This document shows positions 34,850 to 45,448 of a DNA stretch of 64,000 nucleotides, one piece after another. How positions within the stretch are numbered: position 1 is the first letter of the stretch; every line of letters starts with the position of its first letter. Origin of the DNA: Paraburkholderia largidicola (GTDB lineage Bacteria > Pseudomonadota > Gammaproteobacteria > Burkholderiales > Burkholderiaceae); the NCBI RefSeq assembly GCF_013426895.1, contig NZ_AP023174.1:2852001-2916000 (forward strand), written 5' to 3'. The position numbers were made by a program, and so were the translations under genes. The notes below the pieces were generated by a model. It saw only the letters and a list, made by a program, of their open reading frames with translations, was not told the DNA's origin and did not search any database.

Positions 34850-36841
34850 TTATTCCGTGCTTTCCGTGCGATAGGCGGCGACGCCTTGCGGTTCGACCTC
34901 GTGCGCGCCGATCACGAAACGCGACGCATCGACGCCTTCGATCACATGCCGCGCATTCGTATAGTTGAAGACATACGTGAGCTTGCCGCGCCGGCTGATA
35001 CGCACGCTGTCACCCAACGGCGTCGGCGTGAGCCCCGCTTCCGTCGCGATGCGCGCAAACAGCGACTCAGTCAGACGATCGTCGAACAGGCTCGCGAAGT
35101 AGTGAACGGAACCATGCTGCACATACGCGGGATGACCGTCGGCAAAACGTGCGCGCACGCCGAAGCTTCGTTCATCAGCGGCATCGATCAGATCGCGCCA
35201 ATGGCGCGCCTGACCTTCGCGCAGACCGTCGCTTGCGCCGTTCACCTGCACGGGCTCCGTCACGTTCGGCCGCATCGATTCGACGCGCCATACGCGGATG
35301 GGCAACAGCGATGCGAGCGCGCCCGGCGGCAGGTTCGCGGGAATCTGCAGATCAGGTGTCTTAGAGCCCGTGCGCGGGCCGAGCACGATCTGCGCGCCCG
35401 ATGCCGCGAGCCGCACCGCGAAGTCGCCCGGCACGACTGGCAACGGCGGTACGACGATCATCGCGTAGCCGTCGAGCGGCGCGTCGGCAGGAATCACATC
35501 GACGTCGAAGCCGAGCGAGCGCAGCGCCGAGTAGTACTCGAACGCGAAGCGCGGGTAATGAAAGTCCGCGCCCTGCGGATGAATTTCAAAGAGCCACTTG
35601 GCTTCGTAGTCGTAGATCAGCGCGACCTTGCTGCGCACATTCGCGTTCGCATCGGCATCGGCCGCCGACACCCTGGCGATTTCGTGCGCGACCTGCTCCG
35701 CTTCGCTGCCGCCAATATCGAGGCGATTGTCGGGCGTGTTCAGCCCGGCGTGCATCTGCTCCTGCGCGAACGGCGCCTGGCGCCACCTAAAGTAAGACAC
35801 GCAGCCCGCGCCGTGCGCGAACGCTTCCCAGCTCCACAGACGCACCATGCCCGGCAGCGGCGCAGGATTCCAGTGCGCCCAGTTCACGGGACCGGGCTGC
35901 TGCTCCATCACCCAGAACGGCAGCTTCGACATGCCGCGATACACATCGTGATTGAACGACGCGAAGTCGGGATGCCCGGTGCGCAGGAACTTCGCCTTGA
36001 TCTCCGGCGCGTACCACTGCTCTTCGAGCGCGCCGAGCGGATAGCTGTCCCACGTCGCCACATCGAGATCGCGCGCGACCTTGTAGTGATCGAACTCGGT
36101 GAACAGCTGCATGAAGTTGTGCGCGACAGGCCGGCCCGGCGAATGCGCGCGGATGATTTCGACCTGCATGCGGTTGTAGCGCGCGACTTCATCGGATGCG
36201 AAACGCCGGTAATCCAGCCGATGCGACGGATGCGCTTCCGTGACGGTCGCAATGGGCGCATCGATTTCGTCGAAGCTGCGGTACTCCATGCTCCAGAACA
36301 CGGTGCCCCACGCGCGGTTCAATGCGTCGATGTTCTGATAACGCTCCTTGAGCCACAGGCGAAACCGCGCGACGGCAGCAGGCGAATAGCTGACCACTGT
36401 GTTGTGACAGCCGAACTCGTTATCCGTCTGCCAGTACGCGACAGCAGGATGCTTGCCGTAACGCTCCGCAACGGCCTCGCAGATCTTGCGCGACGCTTCG
36501 AAATACGACGGCGACGAAAAGTCGTAATGACGGCGCGAACCGAATGCACGCGGACGTCCATCCGCGCCCACGGGCAGAATGTCGGGATGTCGGTCGATCA
36601 GCCACTTCGGCGGCGTCGCCGTCGGCGTGCACATCACGACCTGCAGGCCAGCATCACCGAGTACGTCGATCGCACGATCGAGCCAGCCCCAATCGTATTC
36701 GCCCGGCGATGGCTCGATACGGCTCCATGCAAATTCCGCGATTCGCACCTGCTCGATGCCGAGCGCCTTCATACGGCGCGCGTCGTCTTTCCACATCGAT
36801 TCCGGCCAGTGCTCCGGGTAGTAACAGACTCCTAGGCGCAT
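34850..36841 (-). CDS. Beta-galactosidase, glycoside hydrolase family 42
   Basis: A 663-residue cytoplasmic enzyme that releases terminal beta-D-galactose from galactosides. The N-terminal barrel begins [13 protein letters not shown]; the acid/base Glu is Glu142 in [11 protein letters not shown] and the nucleophile Glu313 in [13 protein letters not shown]. The trimerisation and C-terminal domains follow, so it is full length. No signal peptide, so substrates must be imported, consistent with the transporter genes around it. Two ATGs six bases apart are possible; AAGGG is eight bases from the one used. Confidence 0.95.
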   Translation of the reverse strand: MRLGVCYYPEHWPESMWKDDARRMKALGIEQVRIAEFAWSRIEPSPGEYDWGWLDRAIDVLGDAGLQVVMCTPTATPPKWLIDRHPDILPVGADGRPRAFGSRRHYDFSSPSYFEASRKICEAVAERYGKHPAVAYWQTDNEFGCHNTVVSYSPAAVARFRLWLKERYQNIDALNRAWGTVFWSMEYRSFDEIDAPIATVTEAHPSHRLDYRRFASDEVARYNRMQVEIIRAHSPGRPVAHNFMQLFTEFDHYKVARDLDVATWDSYPLGALEEQWYAPEIKAKFLRTGHPDFASFNHDVYRGMSKLPFWVMEQQPGPVNWAHWNPAPLPGMVRLWSWEAFAHGAGCVSYFRWRQAPFAQEQMHAGLNTPDNRLDIGGSEAEQVAHEIARVSAADADANANVRSKVALIYDYEAKWLFEIHPQGADFHYPRFAFEYYSALRSLGFDVDVIPADAPLDGYAMIVVPPLPVVPGDFAVRLAASGAQIVLGPRTGSKTPDLQIPANLPPGALASLLPIRVWRVESMRPNVTEPVQVNGASDGLREGQARHWRDLIDAADERSFGVRARFADGHPAYVQHGSVHYFASLFDDRLTESLFARIATEAGLTPTPLGDSVRISRRGKLTYVFNYTNARHVIEGVDASRFVIGAHEVEPQGVAAYRTESTE

Positions 36842-36852
36842 GCGCATGTCCC

Positions 36853-38004
36853 TTATGCGTAGTGTTCGACGGAGTTGAGCGCCTTCACGGCGAATCCGTC
36901 TTCGGTGAAAAGATGGCAGGCACGGGCGGGCGCGGCGAATACCACGCGCTCACCCTGTTCGACGCGGGCGTTGCCGGGCACCTTCGCGATCAGCACGGCG
37001 CCGCCCGGTTGTTCGAGATGCACGTAGCTGTGCTCGCCCAAATGCTCGATCAGCGAAATGGTGCGCGCGAGCGTTGTATCACGTCGTGATGCATCGTCCG
37101 TGACGAGTTCGAGATGTTCCGGGCGCACGCCGAGCGTCACGGGTTGCCCGCCTTGCAAGCTGCTGCCGTCGACTTCGACGCGCAGCGTTTCATTCGTGTG
37201 ATCGAGCGTGACGTCGACGCCTTGCGCGTCGATCGCCGTCACTCTGCCTGGCAGGAAGTTCATACGCGGCGAGCCGATGAAGCCCGCGACGAAGCGGCTA
37301 TTGGGCCGGTGATACAGCTCGAGCGGCGCGCCGATCTGCGCGATGCTGCCGTAGCGCTCGGTGTCCTTGCCCGAATGCAGCAGCACGATCTTGTCGGCGA
37401 GTGTCATCGCTTCCGTCTGATCGTGCGTCACATAGACAACGCTTGCGGTCGCGAACTGCTTGTGCAGACGCGCGATTTCGATTCGCGTCTGGCCGCGCAA
37501 GGTCGCATCGAGATTGGACGAGGGTTCGTCGAACAGAAACACGCCAGGCTCACGCACGATCGCGCGGCCAATTGCGACGCGCTGCCGCTGCCCGCCCGAC
37601 AGCGCGCGCGGCTTGCGGTCGAGCAGCGCTTCGAGCTGCAGGATGCGCGCGGCCTCCTTCACCTTGCTGTCGATTTCTGCTTTCGGCTTCTTCGCGAGCT
37701 TCAGGCCAAAGGCCATGTTCTCGTACACGCTCATGTGCGGAAACAGCGCGTAGCTCTGGAACACCATCGCAACGCCGCGCTCGGCAGCGGGCACGTCGTT
37801 GACGATGCGCCCACCGATCGACAGATCGCCGTCCGTCACGTCTTCCAGACCCGCGATCATGCGCAGCAGCGTGGACTTGCCGCAGCCCGACGGACCGAGG
37901 AACACACAAAACTCGTTTTCGCCGATCTCCAGATCGACGTTGCGGATCACGGGCGCGTTGTCTCCATACGCTTTCTGCACGCCCTTCAACGAAATGCTCG
38001 CCAT
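36853..38004 (-). CDS. Sugar ABC transporter ATP-binding protein, MalK/UgpC type
   Basis: A 383-residue ATPase with Walker [10 protein letters not shown] near residue 38, signature [14 protein letters not shown], Walker [14 protein letters not shown] and the switch His in [10 protein letters not shown]. The C-terminal 130 residues form the regulatory OB-type domain of MalK proteins ([17 protein letters not shown]). It is the first gene of the operon, preceded by GGAG and the palindromic operator, and energises the MalF/MalG-type pair. Confidence 0.94.
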   Translation of the reverse strand: MASISLKGVQKAYGDNAPVIRNVDLEIGENEFCVFLGPSGCGKSTLLRMIAGLEDVTDGDLSIGGRIVNDVPAAERGVAMVFQSYALFPHMSVYENMAFGLKLAKKPKAEIDSKVKEAARILQLEALLDRKPRALSGGQRQRVAIGRAIVREPGVFLFDEPSSNLDATLRGQTRIEIARLHKQFATASVVYVTHDQTEAMTLADKIVLLHSGKDTERYGSIAQIGAPLELYHRPNSRFVAGFIGSPRMNFLPGRVTAIDAQGVDVTLDHTNETLRVEVDGSSLQGGQPVTLGVRPEHLELVTDDASRRDTTLARTISLIEHLGEHSYVHLEQPGGAVLIAKVPGNARVEQGERVVFAAPARACHLFTEDGFAVKALNSVEHYA

Positions 38005-38017
38005 CGCTTCGACTCCG

Positions 38018-38057
38018 TGATTTAATCAGCCCGAAGCGGAGATTAAGCGCTTAATCT
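38018..38057. promoter_or_regulatory. LacI-family operator region of the galactoside operon
   Basis: AGATTAAGCGCTTAATCT at 38040-38057 is a perfect 18-base palindrome with the central GCGC-type step typical of LacI-family operators. A second palindrome, TGATT-T-AATCA (38018-38028), shares the GATT/AATC half-site 12 bases away. They sit 36 and 14 bases before the ATPase start codon, facing the divergent lacI-type gene. Confidence 0.78.
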
Positions 38058-38231
38058 GAATGGCCGAAAAAACGACCGCATTGCGATCGCTGGCCTTTCT
38101 GAAGGCCGTTTGTCGGCCGTGTAAGGCTGTCTCCGATAATTCGTTCTGTCGTTTTGCGCATGGTGCCCCGCCTTCGAAGCCAATGCAAATGATGAACGCG
38201 AGTCCCACATATTGAATAAGCGTTGCGAAAC

Positions 38232-39260
38232 ATGTCCACCTTGAGCGAAGTCGCACGGCGCGCCGGCGTCACGTCGGCCACCGTTTCGAACGTGCTGCGC
38301 AATCGCGGGCGCGTCGGCGAGCAGACGCGTCAGCGCGTCCTCGAAGCCGTCGAGGCGCTCAACTACCGTCCGCATCTTGCGGCACGCGCACTCGCCGAAG
38401 GCCGCGCGCCGACCATCGCGCTGATGGTGTCGAGCATCGCGAACCCGTTCTACCCCGAGTTTGCGCTGGCCGTCGAGCGCGCGGCGCGCACCAGCGGCCA
38501 CTTCGTCATCATCTGCAACACCAATGAAGATCCGCACGCGGGCCGCGCGTATCTGGAGCAGATTGCGGGCACGCTGTCCGAAGGCGTGCTGGTGATGAAC
38601 GCCAATCTCGACTTCGACGATCTGCGCAAAACGGAAGCGCGCGGCGCGCCCGTGGTGCTGTGCATGTGGGAACGTCCCGACGATCCACCCGGCCTGCCGT
38701 GCGTCGCCGTCGATTTCCGCCTTGCGGGCCAACTCGCTGCGCAGCATCTGATCGAGCTTGGGCACACGCGCATCGGCGCGGTTGTCGGCAGCAAACCCTC
38801 GGGTATTCACGCATCGCGCTACGAAGGCTTTGTCGATGCGATGCGCGAGGCGGGCCTCAAAGTACCCGCGAAAAACGTGCGTTACGCACCCGATACGACG
38901 CAAGGCGGCTATACCGCGGCGCGCGATCTGCTGGAGAAGGACCCGAAACTGACGGCCATCTTCGCGACCAACGACCTGCCCGCGCTCGGCACGATCCACG
39001 CTGCGGCCGATCTCGGGCGCGAAGTGCCGCGCGATCTGTCCGTAGTCGGCATCACCGACATTCAGCTTGCGCAGCAATCGCGTCCGCCTCTCACAACCGT
39101 CGCCGTGCCGACCGTCGAAGCCGCCGAACTCGCGGTCTCGTTGCTGCGCGAGCTGATCGAGCGGCCTTCCGGCAAGCATGGCGCGCATCAGAAAGCGCCG
39201 CGCGTATGCGTGACGTCCGAGCCGCAATTGATCGTGCGTGGTTCCACGCGCAAACGCTGA
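38232..39260 (+). CDS. LacI-family transcriptional regulator
   Basis: A 342-residue repressor. The N-terminal helix-turn-helix and hinge are MSTLSEVARRAGVTSATVSN through LNYRPHLAARAL (residues 1-57), followed by the sugar-binding core (IALMVSSIANPFYPEFALAVE, VVGITDIQLAQQ). It is divergent from the galactoside operon with a perfect palindrome between them, so it most likely represses the operon and responds to a galactoside. The frame opens three codons earlier with TTG, but the ATG fits family starts. Confidence 0.92.
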   Translation: MSTLSEVARRAGVTSATVSNVLRNRGRVGEQTRQRVLEAVEALNYRPHLAARALAEGRAPTIALMVSSIANPFYPEFALAVERAARTSGHFVIICNTNEDPHAGRAYLEQIAGTLSEGVLVMNANLDFDDLRKTEARGAPVVLCMWERPDDPPGLPCVAVDFRLAGQLAAQHLIELGHTRIGAVVGSKPSGIHASRYEGFVDAMREAGLKVPAKNVRYAPDTTQGGYTAARDLLEKDPKLTAIFATNDLPALGTIHAAADLGREVPRDLSVVGITDIQLAQQSRPPLTTVAVPTVEAAELAVSLLRELIERPSGKHGAHQKAPRVCVTSEPQLIVRGSTRKR

Positions 39261-39551
39261 GCCCGCCGATGCTGCAAAGCTGAGCCTTTCCTCATACATC
39301 AGGCGACCAGGCATGACAGGTCCGCATCATTCGATCCTGGTCAAAATCAGTACAAACGCCTGTTGGCATCGTCCGCCACATTGGCGGGACAGAATGAGGA
39401 CAAGAACCCGCAAAGGCTTGCGCGTCAAAGGCTTGCATTCCGCAGAGCGTTTGTTTATGCGGCTTTGCGCCAGCATTGAATAAAAAAATCCGCTTCAAAT
39501 CATCGTCGCGCTTGTTAGACTCGAATCGACTTCCCCAAGGGTTTTCGATTC

Positions 39552-40535
39552 ATGAACAACACAGTGGATGATCCAGAAGTCGTGCCGCGCTATCGCATCG
39601 GGGCCGTCGCCCGCATGGCGAATCTTCCCGTCGGCACGCTGCGCATCTGGGAGCGCCGCTATGGCGTCGTCGCGCCGCCCACCACGCAATCCGGGCATCG
39701 CCTGTACAGCGAAGCCGACGTGCGGCGCGTCGCGATGATCAAGGGGCTCGTCGATCGCGGCTATTCGATCGGCTCGATCGCCACGTTGCAGACGGGCGAA
39801 CTCGAACGGCTCGCGTTCATGCATGTCGACAAGACGCCTGTGTCGCCGCTCACGGAGGGGCGGCCGGGCTTGCGGCTGCGCATCGTCGGCGCGGCGCTCG
39901 CGCAGACCATCCGCCAGCATCTGCACGCGATGCAGGCAGAGCTTGCAAGCGACCCGAAAGTCTTCGAGAACATGACGGCCGCGTTCACCGAACGCATGAA
40001 CCAGCCCGCCGATGTGCTGATCATTCATCTGCCGTCGCTGCACGCGGACGATGTCGAGCGCGTGCTCGCACTCAGCGCGTCGACTCATGCGGAAAACATC
40101 GTCGTGGTGTATTCGTTCGCCGCCGCCAACACGATCAACCTGCTGGAACGCGTCGGCGTACGCACGATACGCGAGCCGCTCGATCAGGCATCGATCGCGC
40201 AGATGATGGGCGACATCCAGCGCAAGACGGGACAAGCCGCGATGCAGCCCGACATGCGCGAGCCCGCGCCGCAGCGGCACTACTCCGACGAGACATTGAT
40301 GGCGATGGCGCATGCGTCGACCACCGTCGCATGCGAATGCCCGAAGCATCTCGCGAGCATCATCATGCAGTTGAGCGCGTTCGAGCAGTACAGCGTCAGC
40401 TGCGCTTCGCGCACGCCCGCCGACGCGCTACTGCATGTGTATCTGGCAAATATCTCGGGCCGTGCACGCGCAATGTTCGAGCATGCATTGCTGCGACTCG
40501 AACGCGAGGAACGCTGGGTGCTGGAAAATCGCTGA
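39552..40535 (+). CDS. MerR-type regulator with degenerate cobalamin-domain-like C-terminus
   Basis: A 327-residue protein. Residues about 14-85 are a MerR helix-turn-helix (YRIGAVARMANLPVGTLRIWERRYGVV, HRLYSEADVRRVAMIKGLVDRGYSIGSIA). Residues about 105-220 look like the Rossmann part of the B12-binding domain found in CarH/LitR light regulators (LIIHLPSLHADDV, VVVYSF), but the cobalamin-ligating Asp-x-His-x-x-Gly motif is absent. The last 90 residues are helical, with Cys261 and Cys263 in VACECPKH and another Cys in SCASRT. The target is unknown. It is convergent with a diguanylate cyclase gene. Confidence 0.75.
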   Translation: MNNTVDDPEVVPRYRIGAVARMANLPVGTLRIWERRYGVVAPPTTQSGHRLYSEADVRRVAMIKGLVDRGYSIGSIATLQTGELERLAFMHVDKTPVSPLTEGRPGLRLRIVGAALAQTIRQHLHAMQAELASDPKVFENMTAAFTERMNQPADVLIIHLPSLHADDVERVLALSASTHAENIVVVYSFAAANTINLLERVGVRTIREPLDQASIAQMMGDIQRKTGQAAMQPDMREPAPQRHYSDETLMAMAHASTTVACECPKHLASIIMQLSAFEQYSVSCASRTPADALLHVYLANISGRARAMFEHALLRLEREERWVLENR

Positions 40536-40599
40536 GACGTAAAAGCGCGTTGATGCAATGGGAGCGGCTACGCTAAACGTTTGCGCAGCCGCCCAGACT

Positions 40600-41559
40600 T
40601 CAGCGTTGCGAGCGCTTGTTCGCGTACATCGCACCGTCGGCTTGCGCCAGCAGGTCGTCGATACTCTGGGGGCTGTCGGGCGCAAACGTCGCCGTGCCCA
40701 CGCTGCAGTGCAATTGATAAGGCGTTTGCGCGGACTGGTTGTGGCCGTCCAGCTGATGCCTGAGGCGCGCGATGGTCTGCGCCGTCCCTTCTTCGTCGGA
40801 ATCGCTCAAGAGCACGACGAACTCGTCCCCGCCCAACCGGCCGATCACATCGCTGTCGCGCAATGCCGTTTTCAACACCGTTGCAAATGCAATCAACGCG
40901 CGGTCGCCTTCCGCGTGACCATACACATCGTTGATCTGCTTGAAGCCGTTCAGATCGAAGAACAGCAGCGACGCCGGTTTTTGCGCGCGCTTGCAGAGTC
41001 TGATGGCATGCTGCGCGAGTGCCTCGAAGCCTCGGCGATTCGACAGGCCCGTCAGTTCATCCGTGGTCGCGAGCTGCACGGCGGAGATTTCCTGCTCGGC
41101 CATACGCGCGAGATCGCGCAACAGCACCCGCTCTTCATCGTCCAGCGCGCGTGGCTTCACGTCGATCAGACACAGCGTGCCGAGCCGGCTGCCGTTGTCG
41201 ACGGTGAGCGGATAGCCCGCGTAGAAGCGGATATTCGGGTCGCCGGTGACAAGCGGATTGTCGGCAAAGCGCACATCGAGCAACGCATCGTTCACGAGGA
41301 ACAGTTCGTCGTCGAGAATCGCGTGGCCGCAGAAAGACACATCGCGCGACGTTTCCGAAGCGTCGATGCCGGGATGCGACTTGAACCACTGGCGATGACT
41401 GTCGACCAGCGTGACGGCCGCAATGGGTACGCCGAACAGGCGTCGCGCGAGCCGCGTGAGACGATCGAAACGTTCTTCGGGCGGCGTATCGAGTATATGA
41501 AGCGAGCGCAACGTTTCGACGCGTTCGCTTTCGTTATGTGGCATTGATGGTCGCAGCAT
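40600..41559 (-). CDS. GAF-GGDEF diguanylate cyclase
   Basis: A 319-residue soluble protein. Residues about 25-155 form a GAF domain (FGVPIAAVTLVDSHRQWFKS, CGHAILDDELFLVNDALLD, FYAGYPLTVDNG), a pattern common in redox or small-ligand sensors. Residues about 165-315 form the GGDEF cyclase: DELTGLSNRRGFE, FDLNGFKQIND and the active site GGDEF at 243-247. The product-inhibition site RxxD is present as RDSD at 234-237, five residues before GGDEF. It should make cyclic di-GMP. It lies 165 bases downstream of the LOV hybrid kinase on the same strand. Confidence 0.93.
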   Translation of the reverse strand: MLRPSMPHNESERVETLRSLHILDTPPEERFDRLTRLARRLFGVPIAAVTLVDSHRQWFKSHPGIDASETSRDVSFCGHAILDDELFLVNDALLDVRFADNPLVTGDPNIRFYAGYPLTVDNGSRLGTLCLIDVKPRALDDEERVLLRDLARMAEQEISAVQLATTDELTGLSNRRGFEALAQHAIRLCKRAQKPASLLFFDLNGFKQINDVYGHAEGDRALIAFATVLKTALRDSDVIGRLGGDEFVVLLSDSDEEGTAQTIARLRHQLDGHNQSAQTPYQLHCSVGTATFAPDSPQSIDDLLAQADGAMYANKRSQR

Positions 41560-41724
41560 TCGAGATCCGGATTAAACGCGAACGCACGATACTCCTTTAG
41601 CACCGCGCGATCCGCCGCAGGTTGAACGGAACCGGGTACAAATTCTATCCGCAGCCTGCGGTAAATGAAACGAATTAGCCCGCCCGGTCGACTCAAATGC
41701 ATGCGTAATTGCCCTGGCTGAAAG

Positions 41725-43326
41725 CTAACCGACACCCGTCGGCCCATTCAGCACGATGCGCACCTTGCGCGCCAGTTCCGCGCGCCGATAGGGTTTGTGA
41801 ATGATGTCGAACTCGCTGCCGCTCGCATCCGTCCTTTCGAGCGACGCATCGGCATAGCCCGTCGTCAGCAGCACCTTGATCTTCGGCAGCAGGCGCCGCG
41901 CCTCGCGCGCGAGCATCACGCCGTTCATGTTGCCCGGCATGATGAGGTCGGTGAACAGCAGATCGACCGTCGTGCCGTCCTGCAAAATCTCCATCGCCTC
42001 TTTCGTGTTCAGCACGACACGCGTGCGATAGCCGATCTGCTCGAGCATCGCCTGTGCGACTTCCGCCACTTCGACGCGGTCGTCGACGATCAGGATCATT
42101 TCGTTGCCCGCCTTTTCGATCGCCTTCGGCGCCGACGGACGACGCTGCGCATTGCCTTCGACAGCCGGGAAATAAAGCCGCAACGTGGTGCCGACGCCCG
42201 GCTCCGAATACAGATTCACCGCGCCGCCCGACTGCTTCGCAAAGCCATACACCATCGACAATCCGAGGCCCGTGCCCTTGCCTTCGTCTTTCGTCGTGAA
42301 GAACGGGTCCATCACCCTGTCGAGAATCTCAGGCGGAATGCCGCATCCGTTGTCGGAGATCGCGATACTCACATAGCGCCCCGTCCGCAGGTCGGCGAAT
42401 CCGACCATTGCCTGATGCTCCAGTTCGACCGTTTCCGTGCGCACGGTCACGACACCGTCGCGCTGGTTCGCGAGTGCGTCGCGTGCATTGAGCAGCACGT
42501 TGAGCAAGGCGACCTCGAGTTGGGTCGAGTCGACACGGCAATTGCCGAGACCCTCTTCGTACTCGGTCTTCAGCGACACGTTCTCACCGAGCGTGCGCCG
42601 CGCGAGTTCGACCATGCTGTCGGCTAGCGTGTTCAGGTTGACGGTGCGCCCCACGAGCTTCTGCTTGCGCGCGAACGCGAGCAGTTGTTGTGTCAACGTC
42701 GTGGCTTTGGCGACTGCGCCGCGGATGCGATCGAGGCTCTGCGCCATCACCGCGTTTTGCGCATTGCCTTCGAGGCCCATCTGCAGCACATCGACATAAC
42801 CCGCCATCACCTGCAGCAGATTGTTGAAGTCGTGCGCGATACCGCCTGTCAACTGCCCGAGCGCCTCCATTTTCTGAGCCTGATGCAACGCGTCTTCGGC
42901 ATCGCGGCGCCGGCTCACGTCCAGTTGCGAGCCGAAGAAATACACCAGTTCGCCCTGATCGTTGAAGACGGGAGAAATGAACAACGCGTTCCAGAACGTC
43001 GACCCGTCCTTGCGATAGTTGAGAATCTCCGTCGCGATCTCGCGGCGATGCGCGACGGCATCCCGCACTTCGTCGAGAGTGGCGCGATCCGTCTCCGGCC
43101 CCTGCAAAAAACGGCAGTTGGTGCCGATGATCTCCGTCAGTTCATAGCCCGTCATGCGCAGAAACGCATGGTTCGCGAAGATCACGGGGTTGTCGGGCAG
43201 ATTCGGATCGGTGACGACCATCGGCATGCGTGTCGTCGATACGGCTGCAAAGAAGATGTCGTCCCGATGATCGGTGATCTGATGCGCGCCGCTTCGAATG
43301 GTGGTGAGTGTACGGTTGGTATCCAT
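41725..43326 (-). CDS. LOV-domain hybrid histidine kinase (predicted blue-light sensor)
   Basis: A 533-residue soluble kinase. Residues about 24-140 are a LOV-type PAS domain with the photoactive motif GTNCRFLQG (Cys71), flavin-contacting Asn103 and Asn113 in [11 protein letters not shown], and Gln134 in FFGSQLDVS. The phosphoacceptor is His165 ([11 protein letters not shown]), then the ATPase with N box, DNGCGIPP and [14 protein letters not shown] receiver domain follows (about 410-530) with Asp460 (FTDLIMPG) and Lys in IIHKPYR. All key residues are present. This is the architecture of LOV hybrid kinases. The ATG at 43326 is used because the extra upstream codons lack support. It may act with the diguanylate cyclase encoded downstream. 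Confidence 0.92.
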   Translation of the reverse strand: MDTNRTLTTIRSGAHQITDHRDDIFFAAVSTTRMPMVVTDPNLPDNPVIFANHAFLRMTGYELTEIIGTNCRFLQGPETDRATLDEVRDAVAHRREIATEILNYRKDGSTFWNALFISPVFNDQGELVYFFGSQLDVSRRRDAEDALHQAQKMEALGQLTGGIAHDFNNLLQVMAGYVDVLQMGLEGNAQNAVMAQSLDRIRGAVAKATTLTQQLLAFARKQKLVGRTVNLNTLADSMVELARRTLGENVSLKTEYEEGLGNCRVDSTQLEVALLNVLLNARDALANQRDGVVTVRTETVELEHQAMVGFADLRTGRYVSIAISDNGCGIPPEILDRVMDPFFTTKDEGKGTGLGLSMVYGFAKQSGGAVNLYSEPGVGTTLRLYFPAVEGNAQRRPSAPKAIEKAGNEMILIVDDRVEVAEVAQAMLEQIGYRTRVVLNTKEAMEILQDGTTVDLLFTDLIMPGNMNGVMLAREARRLLPKIKVLLTTGYADASLERTDASGSEFDIIHKPYRRAELARKVRIVLNGPTGVG

Positions 43327-43621
43327 GGCATTTGACGCAATACGGTGCGACAGCCACGGTTGTTTCGCTCGACTCTTTACGTGGGCAGTCACACTCCGGT
43401 TTGAGAAGCCGCATCGGTCTGCGCAGAGCGATGCGGAATTGCATTGCGTCCGTCAATGCGAAATTCATGCCGGGGCGAAAATGCAGCAGTAATTGCGCAA
43501 CGGCTCACGAATAAAAGGGAAGAGTTACCGCGCAAAGCCGCCATGGGTCACTGGAAATGCCGGATAAGCGATGCGAGATTTCACAAAAGGAAAGGCGGAT
43601 AGAAAAATTTTCAATCGGCTC

Positions 43622-44218
43622 TTACTGCTGGGTCCGCCGCAGCATCGACGCGTCATAGCCCAATGCGCGAACCCGTTCCAGCAGCGCGCGCTGCAGTTCG
43701 ACAGCGGGCTTCGCTTCGCGCGTGAGAATCCATAGGTACGTGCCGCTCGGTTCGCCGACGATGGACCACGCGTAGTCGTCCGCGTGATCGAGCACCCAGT
43801 AGTCGCCGACATAGAACGGCCCGAAGAACGATACTTTCAGCTTTGCGTTGTCTGAATCCGGGACCACTCGGGCCTTGCCGCGCGCAACGCGCCGCAATCC
43901 ATCCACACCGCCCTCGCGGCCCGTGTTGATCACGCTGATCAAGCCGTCGTCGCGCTTCGCATAGTCCGCGGTGACGAAATCGCGGCCGCGCTCGAAGCGG
44001 TTTTCATAGCGCGCGAACTCGTACCAGCGCCCCGTATAGCGGTCCACGTCGACGCTCCTGGCGGGTTCAGGCACGCGCGCATTGCCCTTTTTCCTTCTGA
44101 TGACAATCGCGCATGCAACCAGCAGGCCCACGGCGACGACTGCCGCGCCAGCAATGACAGCACGCGTATGAGAACTGTTGTGCGCGATCTCCTGACTGAC
44201 GTTTTCTTCGACACTCAT
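43622..44218 (-). CDS. blc: Bacterial lipocalin (Blc-like) with N-terminal membrane anchor
   Basis: A 198-residue protein whose residues about 50-190 form a lipocalin barrel: the Gly-x-Trp motif is in YTGRWYEFARYENRFERG and the later strands in FFGPFYVGDYWVLDHADDYAWSIVGEPS and YLWILTRE. Blc proteins bind lysophospholipids or fatty acids. Most are outer-membrane lipoproteins; here residues 19-42 (AVIAGAAVVAVGLLVACAIVI) look like an inner-membrane span followed by RRKK. An LVAC lipobox-like sequence lies inside it, so lipidation at Cys36 cannot be excluded. It is divergent from an aldo/keto reductase. Confidence 0.85.
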   Translation of the reverse strand: MSVEENVSQEIAHNSSHTRAVIAGAAVVAVGLLVACAIVIRRKKGNARVPEPARSVDVDRYTGRWYEFARYENRFERGRDFVTADYAKRDDGLISVINTGREGGVDGLRRVARGKARVVPDSDNAKLKVSFFGPFYVGDYWVLDHADDYAWSIVGEPSGTYLWILTREAKPAVELQRALLERVRALGYDASMLRRTQQ

Positions 44219-44438
44219 TGGATATCAACCTCGCGGATATGAAACTCGACCCGGCGATAAAGCCGTTTAGACCTTACGCGTCTGAAAAGTTTTCGGCCAG
44301 GCGCAATACGGTGTCAGCGCAATGAATGCTTGACGGCAACCCCACCACGCAGATTCGCAATAGCCGCTATGCTCTCTCTTCTGCATTTCCATCCCGCTGC
44401 ACTCAACCTCTTATAGTTTCCTTCTCGCGGAGTCGATC

Positions 44439-45434
44439 ATGCAATACCGCAAATTCGGCCACACTGGTCTTACTGTCTCGCGTTTGTGTCTCGGTACGAT
44501 GACTTTCGGCTTGCAAACCGAAGAAGACGTATCGCGCGGCATTCTCGACAAGGCGACGGACGCCGGTGTGAATTTCATCGATACGGCCGATGTCTATCCG
44601 CTAGGCGGTGGCGAAAATCTTGCGGGACGCACGGAGGAAATCATCGGGCGCTGGCTCAAGGGCAAGCGCGACCGCTTTATCCTCGCAACCAAAGCCGTCG
44701 GCAAGGTCGGTCCGCATGCGTGGAATCAGGGCGCGTCGCGCAAGCATCTGCTCGATGCCATCGACGATTCGCTGCGCCGCCTGAACACCGATTACGTCGA
44801 TCTGTACCAGCTGCATTCCGACGACCGCGACACGCCGCTCGACGAAACGCTCGAAGCACTCGACGTGATCGTGCGCTCGGGCAAGGCGCGCTATATCGGC
44901 GTGTCGAACTATCTGGCGTACCGGCTCGCGCGCATGCTCGGGCGCTCGGACGTGCTGCGCACCGCGCGCTTCGTGTCGGTGCAGCCGCGCTACAACCTGC
45001 TGTTCCGGCAGATCGAACGCGAACTGCTGCCGCTCGCCGACGAAGAAAGCCTCGCCGTGATTCCCTACAATCCGCTCGCGGGCGGCCTGCTGACGGGCAA
45101 GCATCGACACGACGCGAAGCCCACGGAAGGACGCTTCACGGAAACGGTCGGCAAGGCGGGTGAGATGTACTCGGAGCGCTACTGGCACGAGCGCGAATTC
45201 AAGACCATCGAAACGCTGCGCGAGATCAACGCGAAAACGGGCGAACCGATGACGAAGACGGCGATTGCATGGGTGCTGGCGAATCCCACCATCACGTCGG
45301 CGATCATCGGCGCGAGCCGCGTCGAGCAGTTGAACGACTCGCTGGCGGCTGTCGACCTCGTGCTCGACCCCGAGATCAAGAAGCAGCTCGACGACGCGAC
45401 CGTCGAATACCGCTGGGGCGATGCGCCGCGCTGA
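44439..45434 (+). CDS. Aldo/keto reductase
   Basis: A 331-residue NADPH-dependent oxidoreductase of the YghZ/YajO-like group. The catalytic tetrad is visible: Asp and Tyr in FIDTADVYPLGGG, Lys in ILATKAVGK, His in DLYQLHSDDRDTP. The C-terminal NADPH site is ITSAIIGASRVEQL. It reduces aldehydes or ketones; the natural substrate is unknown. CGGAG precedes the ATG. It is convergent with the PEBP gene, 14 bases apart. Confidence 0.92.
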   Translation: MQYRKFGHTGLTVSRLCLGTMTFGLQTEEDVSRGILDKATDAGVNFIDTADVYPLGGGENLAGRTEEIIGRWLKGKRDRFILATKAVGKVGPHAWNQGASRKHLLDAIDDSLRRLNTDYVDLYQLHSDDRDTPLDETLEALDVIVRSGKARYIGVSNYLAYRLARMLGRSDVLRTARFVSVQPRYNLLFRQIERELLPLADEESLAVIPYNPLAGGLLTGKHRHDAKPTEGRFTETVGKAGEMYSERYWHEREFKTIETLREINAKTGEPMTKTAIAWVLANPTITSAIIGASRVEQLNDSLAAVDLVLDPEIKKQLDDATVEYRWGDAPR

Positions 45435-45448
45435 GCGTCGATGCTGCG

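Noticed and set aside
34490..36835. Plus-strand open frame of 781 codons opposite the beta-galactosidase
   Set aside because: Shadow of the GH42 gene, with no family motifs of its own.
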